A DNA stretch of 53,149 nt from Solihabitans fulvus (GCF_008386585.1 NZ_VUOB01000058.1:1-53149); one strand, 5' to 3'; counted from the stretch's first letter, positions 34,673 to 44,196 are shown. A program made the numbers and translations. Notes: a model not told the origin generated them from the letters alone.

Positions 34673-37186
34673 TCACGTCCCGAGCTGGTTCACCTCGGTC
34701 ACGTGCACGACCGCGCTGCCGACCTCGTCGGAGGCGGCCAGGTCGACCTCGGCGCTGATGCCCCAGTCGTGGTCGCCCGCCGGGTCGTCGAAGATCTGCC
34801 GGACGGTCCACCGGTCGGGCTGCTGGTCGATGAGCAGCAGCGCGGGGCCGCGCGCGTTGGGGCCGGTGCCGATCGAGTCGTAGGAGTCGTAGTAGGGCTC
34901 CAGCGCGTCCTCCCACCGGTCGGCGTCCCAGCCGGCCTCGGCGTCGAGTTCGCCGAGTTCGTCGTAGCGGCGCAGCGCGGCCAGCTCGACGCGGCGGAAC
35001 AGCTGGTTGCGCACCAGCACCCGGAAGGCCCGCACGTTCCTGGTGACCGCAGGCGGCCGCTCGTCCACGACGCCGGCGGTGTCGGCGGTGTCCTCATCGG
35101 GATTGCGCAGCTTCTCCCACTCGTCCACCAGGCTGGAGTCCACCTGCCGCACCAGTTCGCCGAGCCACTCGACCAGGTCGTTGAGCTCCTCGGTCTTCGC
35201 CTCGTCCGGCACGGTCTGCCGCAGCGCCTTGTAGGCGTCGGCGAGGTAGCGCAGCACCAGGCCCTCGGAGCGGGTCAGGCTGTAGAAGCCGACGTACTCC
35301 ACGAAGGTCATGGCGCGCTCGTACATGTCGCGGGCGACGGACTTCGGTTCGAGCTGGTGGTCGGCGACCCAGGGGTGGCCGGACCGGTACATCTCGAACG
35401 CGGCGCCGAGCAGCTCGGCGAGCGGCTTGGGGTAGGTGACCGACTCCAGCAGCTCCAGCCGCTGGTCGTACTCGATGCCGTCGGCCTTCATCTGGTTGAC
35501 GGCCTCGCCGCGCGCCTTGAACTGCTGCGCGGACAGCACCTGACGCGGATTGTCCAAAGTGGACTCGATGACCGACAGCGCGTCCAGCGCGTAGCTCGGC
35601 GACTCGCGGTCCAACAGGTCAAGCGCGGCCAACGCGAACGGCGACAGCGGCTGGTTGAGCGCGAAGTCGAACTGGAGGTCGACGGTGACGCGCACCCGCC
35701 GCCTCTGCTCGTCCAACTCGTCGAGCCGCTCCACCACGCCGGCGGCCAGCAGCCCCCGGTAGATCGCGATGGCCCTGCGGATCAGCTTGCGCTGCGCTGG
35801 CCGGTCCTCGTGGTTGTCCTCCAGCAGGTGCCGCATGCCGGCGAACGCGTCGCCCGGCCGGTTGATGACGTTGAGCAGCATCGAGTGGCTGACCTGGAAG
35901 CTGGACGTCAGCGGCTCCGGCTCGGCGGCGACCAGCCGCTGGAAGGTCGGCTCGCCCCAGGACACGAAGCCCTCCGGCGCCTTCTTCCGCACCACCTTGC
36001 GGCGCTTCTTCGGGTCGTCGCCCGCCTTGGCCAGCGCCCGCGCGTTCTCCACGTCGTGGTCGGGCGCCTGCACGATGACGGTGCCGACGGTGTCGTAGCC
36101 CGCGCGGCCAGCGCGGCCCGCGATCTGGTGGAACTCCCGCGCCTTGAGGTGCCTGGTGCGCACGCCGTCGTACTTGGACAGGGCCGTGAACAGCACCGTG
36201 CGGATCGGCACGTTGATGCCGACGCCGAGGGTGTCGGTGCCGCAGATGACCTTCAGCAGGCCGGCCTGTGCGAGGAGTTCCACGAGCCTGCGGTACTTGG
36301 GCAGCATGCCGGCGTGGTGCACGCCGATGCCGTGCCGCACCAGCCGGGACAGCGTCTTGCCGAAGCCAGCGGTGAACCGGAAGTTGCCGATCAGCTCGGC
36401 GATCGCGTCCTTCTCGGCGCGGGTGGCCACGTTGATGCTCATCAGCGACTGCGCGCGTTCCAGGGCCGAGGCCTGGGTGAAGTGCACGACGTAGACCGGG
36501 GCCTGGTTGGTGCTCAGCAGCTCCTCGATCGTCTCGTGCAGCGGCGTGGTCACGTACTCGTAGTGCAGCGGCACCGGGCGGTCCGCCGAGCGCACGACGG
36601 CGGTGGTGCGGCCGGTGCGGCGGGTCAGGTCCTTCTCGAAGAAGCTGACGTCGCCGAGCGTCGCCGACATGAGCACGAACTGCGCCCCTGGCAGTTCGAG
36701 GATCGGCACCTGCCAGGCCCAGCCCCGGTCGGGCTCGGCGTAGAAGTGGAACTCGTCCATGACGACCTGGCCGACGTCGGCGTCCGCGCCGTCGCGCAGC
36801 GCGATGTTGGCCAGGATCTCGGCCGTGCAGCAGATGATCGGCGCGGACCCGTTGACGCTGGAGTCGCCGGTCATCATGCCGACGTTGGCCGCGCCGAAGA
36901 TGTCGATCAGCGCGAAGAACTTCTCCGAGACCAGCGCCTTGATCGGCGCGGTGTAGAAGCTGCGCCTGCCCTGCGCCAGCGCGGTGAAGTGCGCGCCGGT
37001 GGCCACGAGGCTCTTGCCGGAGCCGGTCGGCGTGCTCAGGATGACGTTGGACCCCGAGACGATCTCGATCAGCGCGTCCTGCTGGGCGGGGTAGAGCGTG
37101 AGCCCACGCTCCTGCGCCCACTCCGCGAAGGCGTCGAAGAGGGTGTCGGGCTCGGGGGTGGCCGGCAGGCGATCGGTGAGCGTCAT
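34673..37186 (-). CDS. DEAD/DEAH-box helicase with DUF3516 domain
   Basis: 837 aa, a Ski2/Mtr4-like superfamily 2 RNA or DNA helicase. Motif I STPTGSGKS (51-59), motif II DEFH (144-147), motif III MSATLGD, HHAGMLPKYRR, GTDTLGVGINVPIRTV and QIAGRAGRAG (motif VI). The C-terminal half is the DUF3516 region seen in actinobacterial helicases. Likely acts in RNA turnover or ribosome-related processing. The ATG at 37186 is chosen over an upstream one at 37222. Confidence 0.92.
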   Translation of the reverse strand: MTLTDRLPATPEPDTLFDAFAEWAQERGLTLYPAQQDALIEIVSGSNVILSTPTGSGKSLVATGAHFTALAQGRRSFYTAPIKALVSEKFFALIDIFGAANVGMMTGDSSVNGSAPIICCTAEILANIALRDGADADVGQVVMDEFHFYAEPDRGWAWQVPILELPGAQFVLMSATLGDVSFFEKDLTRRTGRTTAVVRSADRPVPLHYEYVTTPLHETIEELLSTNQAPVYVVHFTQASALERAQSLMSINVATRAEKDAIAELIGNFRFTAGFGKTLSRLVRHGIGVHHAGMLPKYRRLVELLAQAGLLKVICGTDTLGVGINVPIRTVLFTALSKYDGVRTRHLKAREFHQIAGRAGRAGYDTVGTVIVQAPDHDVENARALAKAGDDPKKRRKVVRKKAPEGFVSWGEPTFQRLVAAEPEPLTSSFQVSHSMLLNVINRPGDAFAGMRHLLEDNHEDRPAQRKLIRRAIAIYRGLLAAGVVERLDELDEQRRRVRVTVDLQFDFALNQPLSPFALAALDLLDRESPSYALDALSVIESTLDNPRQVLSAQQFKARGEAVNQMKADGIEYDQRLELLESVTYPKPLAELLGAAFEMYRSGHPWVADHQLEPKSVARDMYERAMTFVEYVGFYSLTRSEGLVLRYLADAYKALRQTVPDEAKTEELNDLVEWLGELVRQVDSSLVDEWEKLRNPDEDTADTAGVVDERPPAVTRNVRAFRVLVRNQLFRRVELAALRRYDELGELDAEAGWDADRWEDALEPYYDSYDSIGTGPNARGPALLLIDQQPDRWTVRQIFDDPAGDHDWGISAEVDLAASDEVGSAVVHVTEVNQLGT

Positions 37187-37261
37187 GATGGTCTGATCGT
37201 GCCTGATGGGCCCCGCGCGCACACCCCGGGGGTTAGGCCGTGTCCCGGCCCAGGTCGGCGT

Positions 37262-40081
37262 CTAGTCCAGGTCGGCTAGCTTCGACCGGACGCGCTCGAC
37301 GTCCTTCGTGCGCCGCTGCGCCTCGTACAGGGCGAGGGCCTGCCGCCACGCGTCGCGGGCCTCGTCGGGCCGGCCGAGGGCGAGCCGCGTCTCGGCGAGC
37401 CGGTCCACGGTGTTGGCCTCGTGGTAGGTGTTGCCGAGGTCGTGGCGCAGCGTGCGGGCCCGCCCGTAGTGGTCAAGAGCCCGCGCGTGCTCGCCGGTGT
37501 GGTGGGCGAGATGGCCGAGGCTGTCCAGGATGTTCGCCTCGGTGTCCTGGATGCCCAGTTGGCGGCACAGGGCCAGCGCCTCGTCCAGCGCGGCCTGCGC
37601 CCGGTCGTAGTTGCCGAGCTTGGTCAGGTACCAGCCGACCGCCGCCTGCGCCCGCACCTGGCCGGTCGGATCGCCGAGCGCCAGGTACAGGTCGAGGGCG
37701 GCGGCGGAGTGCCTGAGCGCCGGTTCGTAGCCCTCCCGCTGGTCCCAGGACGCCGCGAGCGCGCCGTGCGTGTGCGCCTGGCCCGGCCGGTCCCCGGTGT
37801 CCTCGGCCAGGGCGAGGGCCCGCTGGAGCTGGTCCGTGGCCTCGGCGTGCTGGCCGCTGCGGGAGAGGGTCCAGCCGAGCATGCGGTGGGCGCGGAGCTG
37901 CGCGGCCTGGTCGCGCTCCTCGGTGGCCGCCGCCAACCCGGCCTGCCAGGTGGCGAGCTGGTCGTGGGCGTGGCCGCGCCGGTGGTGGTAGGTGCCCAGC
38001 GTCCAGGCCAACTGCCACACCGGCGGGTGCGCCCCGCGAGCCAGGGCCGCCTGCTGGACGGCGAGCAGGCAGGCGTGTTCGGCGTCGAACCACGCCATCG
38101 CCTCGGCCTGGTCCGTCATGGGGCGCGGGCGGCAGCCGGGTGCGGGCTCATCGAGCTGGAGCTGGGGCCGGTGCGGTTCGAGCGTGTGGTCGCCGATCTG
38201 CGCGGTGTGCACGTAGAAGTCGGTCAATCGGCGCAGGGCCTGCCGCCGCTCGGCCTCGGGCTCCTCGGCGAGCGCGGTCGCGTTGGCGTGCTGCCGCAGC
38301 AGGTCGTGGAACCGGTAGCGCCCTGGCGCCGGCTCCGCGAGCAGGTGGACGTCCACCAGACCCTCCAACAGGAGTTCGGCGTCCCGCTGGTCGACGGCGG
38401 CCAGCGACGCCGCCGCGGCGGCGTCGAAGTCGAGGCCGGGATGCAGGCCGAGCAGCTGGAACATCCGTTGCTGAGCCGCGTCGAGGTGTTCGTAGGACAG
38501 GGCGAACGCGGCGGCCACGCTGCGGTCCCCGGTGGCGAGTTCGCGCAGCCTGCGCCGTCCCTCGCGGAGCCGGCCGGCCAGGTGCGCGGCCGTCCACGCC
38601 GGCCGGGTGCGCAGCCGGGCGGCGGCGATCCGGATGGCCAGCGGCAGGTACCCGCACAGCTCGACGACCTCGGCGACGGCCGCCGCGTCGGCGTCCCCGC
38701 TAGGCCCGGTGCGGTCGTCGGGCCCGGTGTCGCCGCCAGGTCCGGTGCCGTCGTCGGGCCCGGCGACGCGGTCGAACAGCGCGATCGCCTGCTCCGGCGG
38801 CAGCACGTCGAGCGACAGGGTCCGCGCGGCGTCGAGGTCGGCGAGCCGCCGCCTGCTGGTGATCAGCGCGAGACAGCCGGCCGCGCCGGGCAGCAGCGGA
38901 CGTACCTGGGCGGCGCTGGCCGCGTTGTCCAGCACCACCAGGGCGCGTCGGTCGGCGAGTTCGGCCCGCCACAGCGCGGCCCGCTGGTCCAGTTCCTGCG
39001 GCACCTGCTCGCCGGACACACCGATGGCGCGCAACAGGATGTCCAGCGCGGCGGCGGGATCGGTGGCCTCCCGCTCGGTGGTGTGGCCGTGCAGGTCGAT
39101 GAACAGCTGCGCGTCGGGAAACCGGTCGACCAGCCGGTGTGCCGCGTGCACGGCCAGGGTGGTCTTGCCGACGCCCGCCATTCCGTCGATGGCCTCGATG
39201 ACCACCGTGCCGGCCGGGTCGTCCCGGTCGGGCAGCGCCGCGAGGAGCCTGGCCAGTTCGGCGTCGCGGCCGGTGAAGTCGAGGATGTCGCCGGGCAGGT
39301 CGTTGCGCGGGCCGGCGCGGACGGGGGCCGGTCGGCCCTCGGCGGCGGCAGCGCCGACGTCACCGCGCAGGATCCGTTGGTGCAGCTCGACGATCTCCGC
39401 GCCGGGGTCGATGCCCAGCTCGTCGGCGAGCGCCGCGCGCACCGCCTGGAACACCCGCGACGCCTCGGCCGGCCGGCCCGCCCGGCACAGCGCGAGCATC
39501 AGGTGGCCGTGCAGGCGTTCCCGCAGCGGGTGCTCGGCGACCAGGTCCCGCAGCTCCGCGACCAGCTCGGTGTGCCGGCCCTCGGCGAGGTCGGCGGCGA
39601 TCCGTTCCTCAAGCACCGCAAGGCGTTCCTCGGCGAGGCGGGCCGCGTGCGCCGCGAGGTTCCTGCCTGGCACGCCGAGCAGCGCGACGCCCCGCCACAA
39701 CCCGAGCGCCGCGCCGAAATCGGCCGCTGCCGTCTCGGCGCAGGCGCGCCCGCGCCGCGCCAGCTCCCGGAACGCGTCGAGGTCTAGTTCGCCGGGCTCG
39801 ACCCGCAGCCGGTAGCCGGCGGCGAAGGTGAGGCGCTGGTCGCCGTCGGGTTCCGCGGCGGCCAGCGCCTGCCGGACCCGGAACACGTAGGTCTGCATGG
39901 CGGAGGCGGCGTTGACCGGCGGATCGTCATCCCACAGCGCCTCGGCCAGTCGCTCGACCGGCACGACGCGGTTGGCGTCGAGCAGCAACGCGGCCAGCAG
40001 CGCGGGTTGCCTCGTGCCGGGCAGCCAGACCGGGCCGACCGACCCGCGCGCCTCGACCGGTCCCAAGATCCGAAACTCCAC
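37262..40081 (-). CDS. AfsR/SARP-family regulator with NB-ARC and TPR domains
   Basis: 939 aa. N-terminal OmpR-type DNA-binding domain (FRILGPVEA, LLLDANRVVPVERLAEALWDD, YVFRVRQAL), then a BTAD domain to about 245, an NB-ARC ATPase with IDGMAGVGKTTLAVHA (P-loop), VLDNAASAAQVRPLLPGAAG and GYLPLAIRIAAARL, and C-terminal TPRs. SARP regulators switch on secondary-metabolism genes. A low-complexity acidic repeat (GPDDGTGPGGDTGPDD) interrupts the NB-ARC part and corresponds to a tandem repeat in DNA near 38700-38765. Follows the MFS gene on the same strand with a 41-bp gap. Confidence 0.92.
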   Translation of the reverse strand: MEFRILGPVEARGSVGPVWLPGTRQPALLAALLLDANRVVPVERLAEALWDDDPPVNAASAMQTYVFRVRQALAAAEPDGDQRLTFAAGYRLRVEPGELDLDAFRELARRGRACAETAAADFGAALGLWRGVALLGVPGRNLAAHAARLAEERLAVLEERIAADLAEGRHTELVAELRDLVAEHPLRERLHGHLMLALCRAGRPAEASRVFQAVRAALADELGIDPGAEIVELHQRILRGDVGAAAAEGRPAPVRAGPRNDLPGDILDFTGRDAELARLLAALPDRDDPAGTVVIEAIDGMAGVGKTTLAVHAAHRLVDRFPDAQLFIDLHGHTTEREATDPAAALDILLRAIGVSGEQVPQELDQRAALWRAELADRRALVVLDNAASAAQVRPLLPGAAGCLALITSRRRLADLDAARTLSLDVLPPEQAIALFDRVAGPDDGTGPGGDTGPDDRTGPSGDADAAAVAEVVELCGYLPLAIRIAAARLRTRPAWTAAHLAGRLREGRRRLRELATGDRSVAAAFALSYEHLDAAQQRMFQLLGLHPGLDFDAAAAASLAAVDQRDAELLLEGLVDVHLLAEPAPGRYRFHDLLRQHANATALAEEPEAERRQALRRLTDFYVHTAQIGDHTLEPHRPQLQLDEPAPGCRPRPMTDQAEAMAWFDAEHACLLAVQQAALARGAHPPVWQLAWTLGTYHHRRGHAHDQLATWQAGLAAATEERDQAAQLRAHRMLGWTLSRSGQHAEATDQLQRALALAEDTGDRPGQAHTHGALAASWDQREGYEPALRHSAAALDLYLALGDPTGQVRAQAAVGWYLTKLGNYDRAQAALDEALALCRQLGIQDTEANILDSLGHLAHHTGEHARALDHYGRARTLRHDLGNTYHEANTVDRLAETRLALGRPDEARDAWRQALALYEAQRRTKDVERVRSKLADLD

Positions 40082-40122
40082 CGCGCCCCTCGGTTGCCGC
40101 CGTCCCTCAGCAGTCCGTCACT

Positions 40123-41328
40123 CTATCGGCCGAATGATCGCCGCGCGGTGCCCGGAGCCGGGCCGAAAAGGCACATCGTCAGCACGGCGAGCACCGCGAC
40201 CGAACCGCCGAGCGTCAGCACGGTCGACGGCGAGGTGGCGTCGACGACCACGCCCCCGAGCAGCGCGCCGACGGACAGGGTCGCCTGGAACGACGAGGTG
40301 AACAGCACCGAGGCCGCCTCGGTCGCGCCGGGAGCCGCGTGCGCGAACCAGGTCTGCGAGCACACCGGCACCGCGCCGTAGGCGAGCCCCCACATGATCA
40401 GCAGCCCCAGCGCGCCGACCTCGCCCCCGCCGACAACGGGCAGCAGCAGGGTCGCGGCGGCCAGCAGGCCGGCGCTCACCGCGAAGGTGCGGCGCAGTCC
40501 GCGCGTCACGGTCGCGCCGGCGACGAAATTGCCGACAATGCCAGCGCCGCCGTAGGCGAGCAGAAACGCGGTGATCGTGCCGGGGTCCGCGTGCGTGACC
40601 TCGCGCAGAAACGGCGTCACATAGGTGTAAGTGCCGAAATGCGCGGCGACGACGAGGATTGTCACGGCAAGGCCGGCGCGAATACCGGTGCCGCGCAACA
40701 GTCCGCGCAACACGGCCAGGCTGGTGACCCGTTCGGCCGGCAGCGGCGGCAGCACCGCGACCAGCGCCACGAACACGCCGACCGTGAGGACCCCGAACAC
40801 GACGAACGCCACCCGCCACCCGGCGAGGGTTCCGATCAGGGTGCCGGCCGGCACGCCGAGCACCGAACCGAGCGGAACCGAGGCGAAGATCACCGAGGTG
40901 GCCGTGCCGACCTTGGCTGGCGGCACCAGTCGCGCGGCGAGCCCGGCGCCGATCGACCAGAACGCGCCGATGACCAGGCCGACCAACACCCGCGACACCA
41001 GCATCACCCAGTAGGCGGGCGCGGCGGCGGCGAGGAAGTCGGCCAGCGCGAGCAGGAGCGTCAGCGCGCACAGCATCAGCCGCCGGTCCAGCCGCGCGGT
41101 CGCGACGGTGACCAGCGGGGCGGCCACCGCCGCGAGGAGGCCGGGGATGGTCATCATCAGCCCGGCGGTGCCGTCCGAGATCCGAAAACTGGTCCCGATC
41201 GGCGTCAGCAGGCCGATCGGGAGTATCTCGGTGGTGACGATCGAGAAGATCCCGGCCATTACGAAAATGACGGCGAACCAGTTTGTCGGCGTGGTTCGGG
41301 AGTCGGTTGGCGCTGTTGCTGTGGACAT
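40123..41328 (-). CDS. MFS transporter (DHA1, sugar/drug efflux-like)
   Basis: 401 aa, about 12 helices. Motif A-like ATARLDRRLMLC after helix 2, motif C-type GxxxGPxxGG-like SVPLGSVLGVPAGTLIG. Resembles SotB/YdeA exporters. The ATG at 41328 has AGGACCGGAG upstream; a longer form from 41505 begins with a basic low-hydrophobic stretch and is unlikely. Divergent from the E1-like gene and followed by the SARP gene, so it is a good candidate exporter for the product of this locus. Confidence 0.87.
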   Translation of the reverse strand: MSTATAPTDSRTTPTNWFAVIFVMAGIFSIVTTEILPIGLLTPIGTSFRISDGTAGLMMTIPGLLAAVAAPLVTVATARLDRRLMLCALTLLLALADFLAAAAPAYWVMLVSRVLVGLVIGAFWSIGAGLAARLVPPAKVGTATSVIFASVPLGSVLGVPAGTLIGTLAGWRVAFVVFGVLTVGVFVALVAVLPPLPAERVTSLAVLRGLLRGTGIRAGLAVTILVVAAHFGTYTYVTPFLREVTHADPGTITAFLLAYGGAGIVGNFVAGATVTRGLRRTFAVSAGLLAAATLLLPVVGGGEVGALGLLIMWGLAYGAVPVCSQTWFAHAAPGATEAASVLFTSSFQATLSVGALLGGVVVDATSPSTVLTLGGSVAVLAVLTMCLFGPAPGTARRSFGR

Positions 41329-41662
41329 GGCTCCGGTCCTGTGTGCTGGGACGCTGCGGGGGAATGCGTCCACTGCACCAGGCGCGGCGGGGCGAGGTCT
41401 GGCGTGTTCGCGACGTTGACGGTGCGCGAGCCGTTCGCGGCATCGCCGCCCGCCCGCCGGGCCCTGACGACCGTTCGGCTTTTTCGGGTTGACAGGCAAC
41501 CGCATCGTTGCTGCTCAGCGGCCGGTCATCTTTGGGCAGCAAGCGGTGGCGAAGGGGGCACACCTCTACGCCGACGGCTGAATTGTTGTTGTTCTCTGGT
41601 GTAACTCTGGTGACCTGCCGGTTGGGGCGATTGTGCCGCCGCGTCGACAGGGAGGTGGAGAA
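41329..41662. promoter_or_regulatory. Divergent promoter region of MFS and E1-like genes
   Basis: 334 bp. TTGACA at 41489-41494 is a consensus -35 on the plus strand, but a good -10 at 17 bp is absent. The stretch before the E1-like gene (about 41581-41612) is AT-richer. A 42-codon ORF on the plus strand from 41374 has a poorly placed ribosome site and I do not call it a gene. Confidence 0.45.
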
Positions 41663-42484
41663 ATGAGCGACGACGCTCGTCGACTCGTCGCCGACGATCC
41701 GATCATCTCGGATTGCTCGACGATGCCCGCCGCCTGCCTGCGGATGCAGGCCGACATCCACCAGGACGCCCAGCTCGACCGCACCGTCGGCGTGCTCGGT
41801 CTCGGCGCGATCGGCGCCGAGGTCACCACCCAGTTGCTCCGCTACGGCGTGGCGCGGATCAGCGGCCAGGACCCGAGGACGATCGCGGGCAGGCTCGGCC
41901 CGACCATCGGCGCTGCCTTCGCCGACCGGTTCGAGCATGACGACCGCGTGACCGTCCACAATGGAGGGTTCGACGAGCCGGGGATCGCCGAGCTGGTCGA
42001 CTCGGTCGACCTCATCGTCGCCGCCGTGGAGACCCACTCGCCGACGTTGCTGCACCTGGTCAACGGCGCCGCCATCGCGGCGGGCAAGCCGTGGCTGCCG
42101 GTCTACCTGGACGACAGCGACGACCTGGAGATGGTCGTCGGGCCGTTCGTGTGGCCGGGAGTCTCGCCCTGCTACAACGAATACGAGATCCAACACGAGG
42201 TGTCGCGCGCCCTGCGCGGCGACTACCTGCTCGGCAAGGAGGCCCATGACCGCATCGCCGTCGACGAGACCGTCAGGCTGCTCCCCTCGCACGCCGGGCT
42301 TGCCGCTTCCTGGGCCGTTGCTGCCGCGCTGCCCTATCTCGTGGACGGGAGCAGCTTCCTAGCCGGCAAAGCCATTCGACTTGATATGGCACGCTTGGAG
42401 GTCACGACGGAGCGGGTGGTGCGGCTGCCGGACTGTCCTGCGTGCTCGGGATCGCGTCCGGGCCACGGCCACCCGTTCCTGTGA
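41663..42484 (+). CDS. E1/ThiF-like protein related to TOMM cyclodehydratase partners
   Basis: 273 aa. Rossmann nucleotide motif VGVLGLGAIGAE (GLGAIG at 46-51), acidic QDP, then VDLIVAAVETHSPTLLHLVN and a C-terminal RLPDCPACSGSRPG with CPAC (C258, C261). This resembles the E1-like (Ocin-ThiF/SagC-type) proteins that bind leader peptides in azoline-forming RiPP pathways. Odd points: only about 40 residues precede the Rossmann fold, so the usual N-terminal peptide-binding domain is missing, and the first Cys pair is reduced to PCYNE (C170 only). The ATG at 41663 follows GGGAGGTGG. Role unknown. Confidence 0.72.
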   Translation: MSDDARRLVADDPIISDCSTMPAACLRMQADIHQDAQLDRTVGVLGLGAIGAEVTTQLLRYGVARISGQDPRTIAGRLGPTIGAAFADRFEHDDRVTVHNGGFDEPGIAELVDSVDLIVAAVETHSPTLLHLVNGAAIAAGKPWLPVYLDDSDDLEMVVGPFVWPGVSPCYNEYEIQHEVSRALRGDYLLGKEAHDRIAVDETVRLLPSHAGLAASWAVAAALPYLVDGSSFLAGKAIRLDMARLEVTTERVVRLPDCPACSGSRPGHGHPFL

Positions 42485-42626
42485 ACAGCCCGTTTCCGCG
42501 AACAGGTGGTGGGCGCGCCACTCGCGCGCCCGGCGCGTGGCCGACGCTGCCGGCAACGCCAGGAGGTCGCCGCTCGCGGGGTGCGGCGAGTCCGGCCCGG
42601 CGGGTGTCGGAAGGGGGGTGGCTCCG

Positions 42627-43964
42627 GTGCTGTTGCACACCGCGCAGCGCCTGTTCGACGGGCGGCACTGGTACGCGGACGCCTGGCTGGAACTGGCCGG
42701 TGACCGGGTCGCCGACTGGGGCAACGGGGTGCCGCCGGACGGCGAGATCGTCGGCGAGCACGTCTGCGTGATGCCGGCCCTCATCGACGCGCACTGCCAC
42801 GTGGCCGGCAGCGCGGAACCCGTGACACCGGTGCAGATCGCCGACCCCTACGAGCCGCAGCGCGGCTGCCTCGCGCTGCTGCACGAGGCCGGTGTCGGCG
42901 CGATCAGGGACCTCGGCAACCACCCGGAGATGATCACCAACCTGACCAGGCTGCCCGACACGGCACCCGTGCTGATCAGGTCGGCGGGCGCGGTGCTGGA
43001 CGAGCCGCCAGCGCAGGTCGCGCACTGCCGGCTGGTCACCGACGCCGAGCAGGTGCGCCAGGCGGTGCGGGTCGCCGCCGAGGAGGGCGCCAGCTGGGTG
43101 AAGACGTTCGCGAACCTGCGTCCCGAACTGGTCGCCGCCGCCGTGCAGGCCGCCGATCGGTTCGGCCTGCGCGTCGCGCACCGGCCCGGCCGCACGGACG
43201 CGCTGACCGCCGCGCGGCTCGGCGTCGACACCGTCGAGCACCTCGCGCTGTGCGCGCCGCCGAGGAATCGGCAGTCACCCGCGCACCGCCCCGCGGCCGA
43301 GGTGCTGCGCGACTGGGCCGAGCCCGGCGTGCTGGAGAACCTCGCCGGCACCCTGGCCGAACTGGCCGAACGCCGCGTCCGCCTGGTGCCGCTCGTCCTG
43401 GCGACCCGGCGCGCCGCGGTGCTGGACGACGCGGTCGGCGAGCCGAGGCTGGAGCGCCTGCTGAACATCGCGCCCATCCACCGGCACCTGATCGACATGC
43501 GCGGCGCCGGCCTCAACCTCGGCCGCCGCTTCGCCCGCAACTACCTCGGCTACGAACACCTGCGGGGCAAGGCGCGCAGCACCGTCGAGCAGGGCTGGAC
43601 CACGCTGCTGGCCGCCCTGCGCGACGCGTACGAGGCCGGCGTGGTGCTGCTGCCCGGCAGCGACGCCGTCGGCATCTCCCTGGTCCCGGGGTACGCGCTG
43701 CACGAGGAACTCGGCCTGTGGGACCGGGCCGGCATCCCGCGCGACGCGATCCTGCGGGCCGCCACCGGCCAGGCCGCCGCGCTGCTCGGCATCGCGGGCC
43801 CGAAGGGTCGGGACCCGTGGACGGCCGGCGTGCTCGCCGTCCGCAAGGACCCGACCGTCGCGACGAATCTGCCCGGCGTGTTCGCCGACGTCCGCTTCCT
43901 GGTGCCCCCGACGACCACCGCGGCGGTCGAGCAGCGTCGCACTCCGTTGGAGCGAGCCCAGTGA
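42627..43964 (+). CDS. Metal-dependent amidohydrolase
   Basis: 445 aa. Amidohydrolase (imidazolonepropionase-like) metal site: AHCH (H56, H58), Lys159 in SWVKTF (carbamylated bridge position), AHRPG (H185), EHLAL (H205) and GSDAVG (D346). It hydrolyses C-N bonds in rings or amides; an amidohydrolase matures bottromycin by cutting off the follower peptide, which is one precedent for RiPP use. The GTG at 42627 follows AAGGGGGG; GTG at 42618 is possible. 142 bases after the E1-like gene; the downstream tiny ORF overlaps the stop. Confidence 0.85.
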   Translation: MLLHTAQRLFDGRHWYADAWLELAGDRVADWGNGVPPDGEIVGEHVCVMPALIDAHCHVAGSAEPVTPVQIADPYEPQRGCLALLHEAGVGAIRDLGNHPEMITNLTRLPDTAPVLIRSAGAVLDEPPAQVAHCRLVTDAEQVRQAVRVAAEEGASWVKTFANLRPELVAAAVQAADRFGLRVAHRPGRTDALTAARLGVDTVEHLALCAPPRNRQSPAHRPAAEVLRDWAEPGVLENLAGTLAELAERRVRLVPLVLATRRAAVLDDAVGEPRLERLLNIAPIHRHLIDMRGAGLNLGRRFARNYLGYEHLRGKARSTVEQGWTTLLAALRDAYEAGVVLLPGSDAVGISLVPGYALHEELGLWDRAGIPRDAILRAATGQAAALLGIAGPKGRDPWTAGVLAVRKDPTVATNLPGVFADVRFLVPPTTTAAVEQRRTPLERAQ

Positions 43965-44059
43965 CCGGATGGGCCATTCGTGGCACCATGTCAGCCAAAC
44001 GCAACAGTGTCGGTGCATTCAGCACAGTACAAAGAGCATTGCCGCAGTTCACCGCCTGA
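43961..44059 (+). CDS. Tiny coupled ORF (32 aa)
   Basis: GTG at 43961 overlaps the amidohydrolase stop (GTGA). Product MTGWAIRGT followed by MSAKRNSVGAFS, then TVQRALPQFTA. An internal ATG at 43988 would give 23 aa. The stretch is less GC-rich than its surroundings. It could be a precursor peptide, a leader or chance; no family recognised. A strong hairpin follows 29 bases later. Confidence 0.35.
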   Translation: MTGWAIRGTMSAKRNSVGAFSTVQRALPQFTA

Positions 44060-44088
44060 CTGGGGGCGGCAAGGCGGAGTCGGGGGCT

Positions 44089-44125
44089 GTCCGCTTGTTG
44101 TTCGCTCGGCGAACGACAAGCGGAC
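44089..44125. terminator. 17-bp-stem hairpin
   Basis: Left arm 44089-44105 (GTCCGCTTGTTGTTCGC), loop TCG, right arm 44109-44125; 16 Watson-Crick pairs and one G-U. Lies between the amidohydrolase/tiny ORF and the LuxR gene. Probable terminator or an RNA switch for the regulator. Confidence 0.75.
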
Positions 44126-44196
44126 GAGAAGCGATCGTGAAGAATGCCTTCCCACACTGACGTTCCCTGGTTGGCAGCGCTGGGAAGGACAAGACC

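Noticed and set aside
41374..41502. 42-codon ORF upstream of the E1-like gene as a precursor peptide
   Set aside because: Ribosome site too close to the ATG, Arg-rich composition typical of random GC-rich frames; kept only as a remark.
42442..42771. 109-aa frame with Cys/Ser/Thr-rich C-terminus between the E1-like and amidohydrolase genes, tempting as a RiPP precursor
   Set aside because: Most of it is a shifted reading of the amidohydrolase N-terminus; no ribosome site and no independent codon signal.
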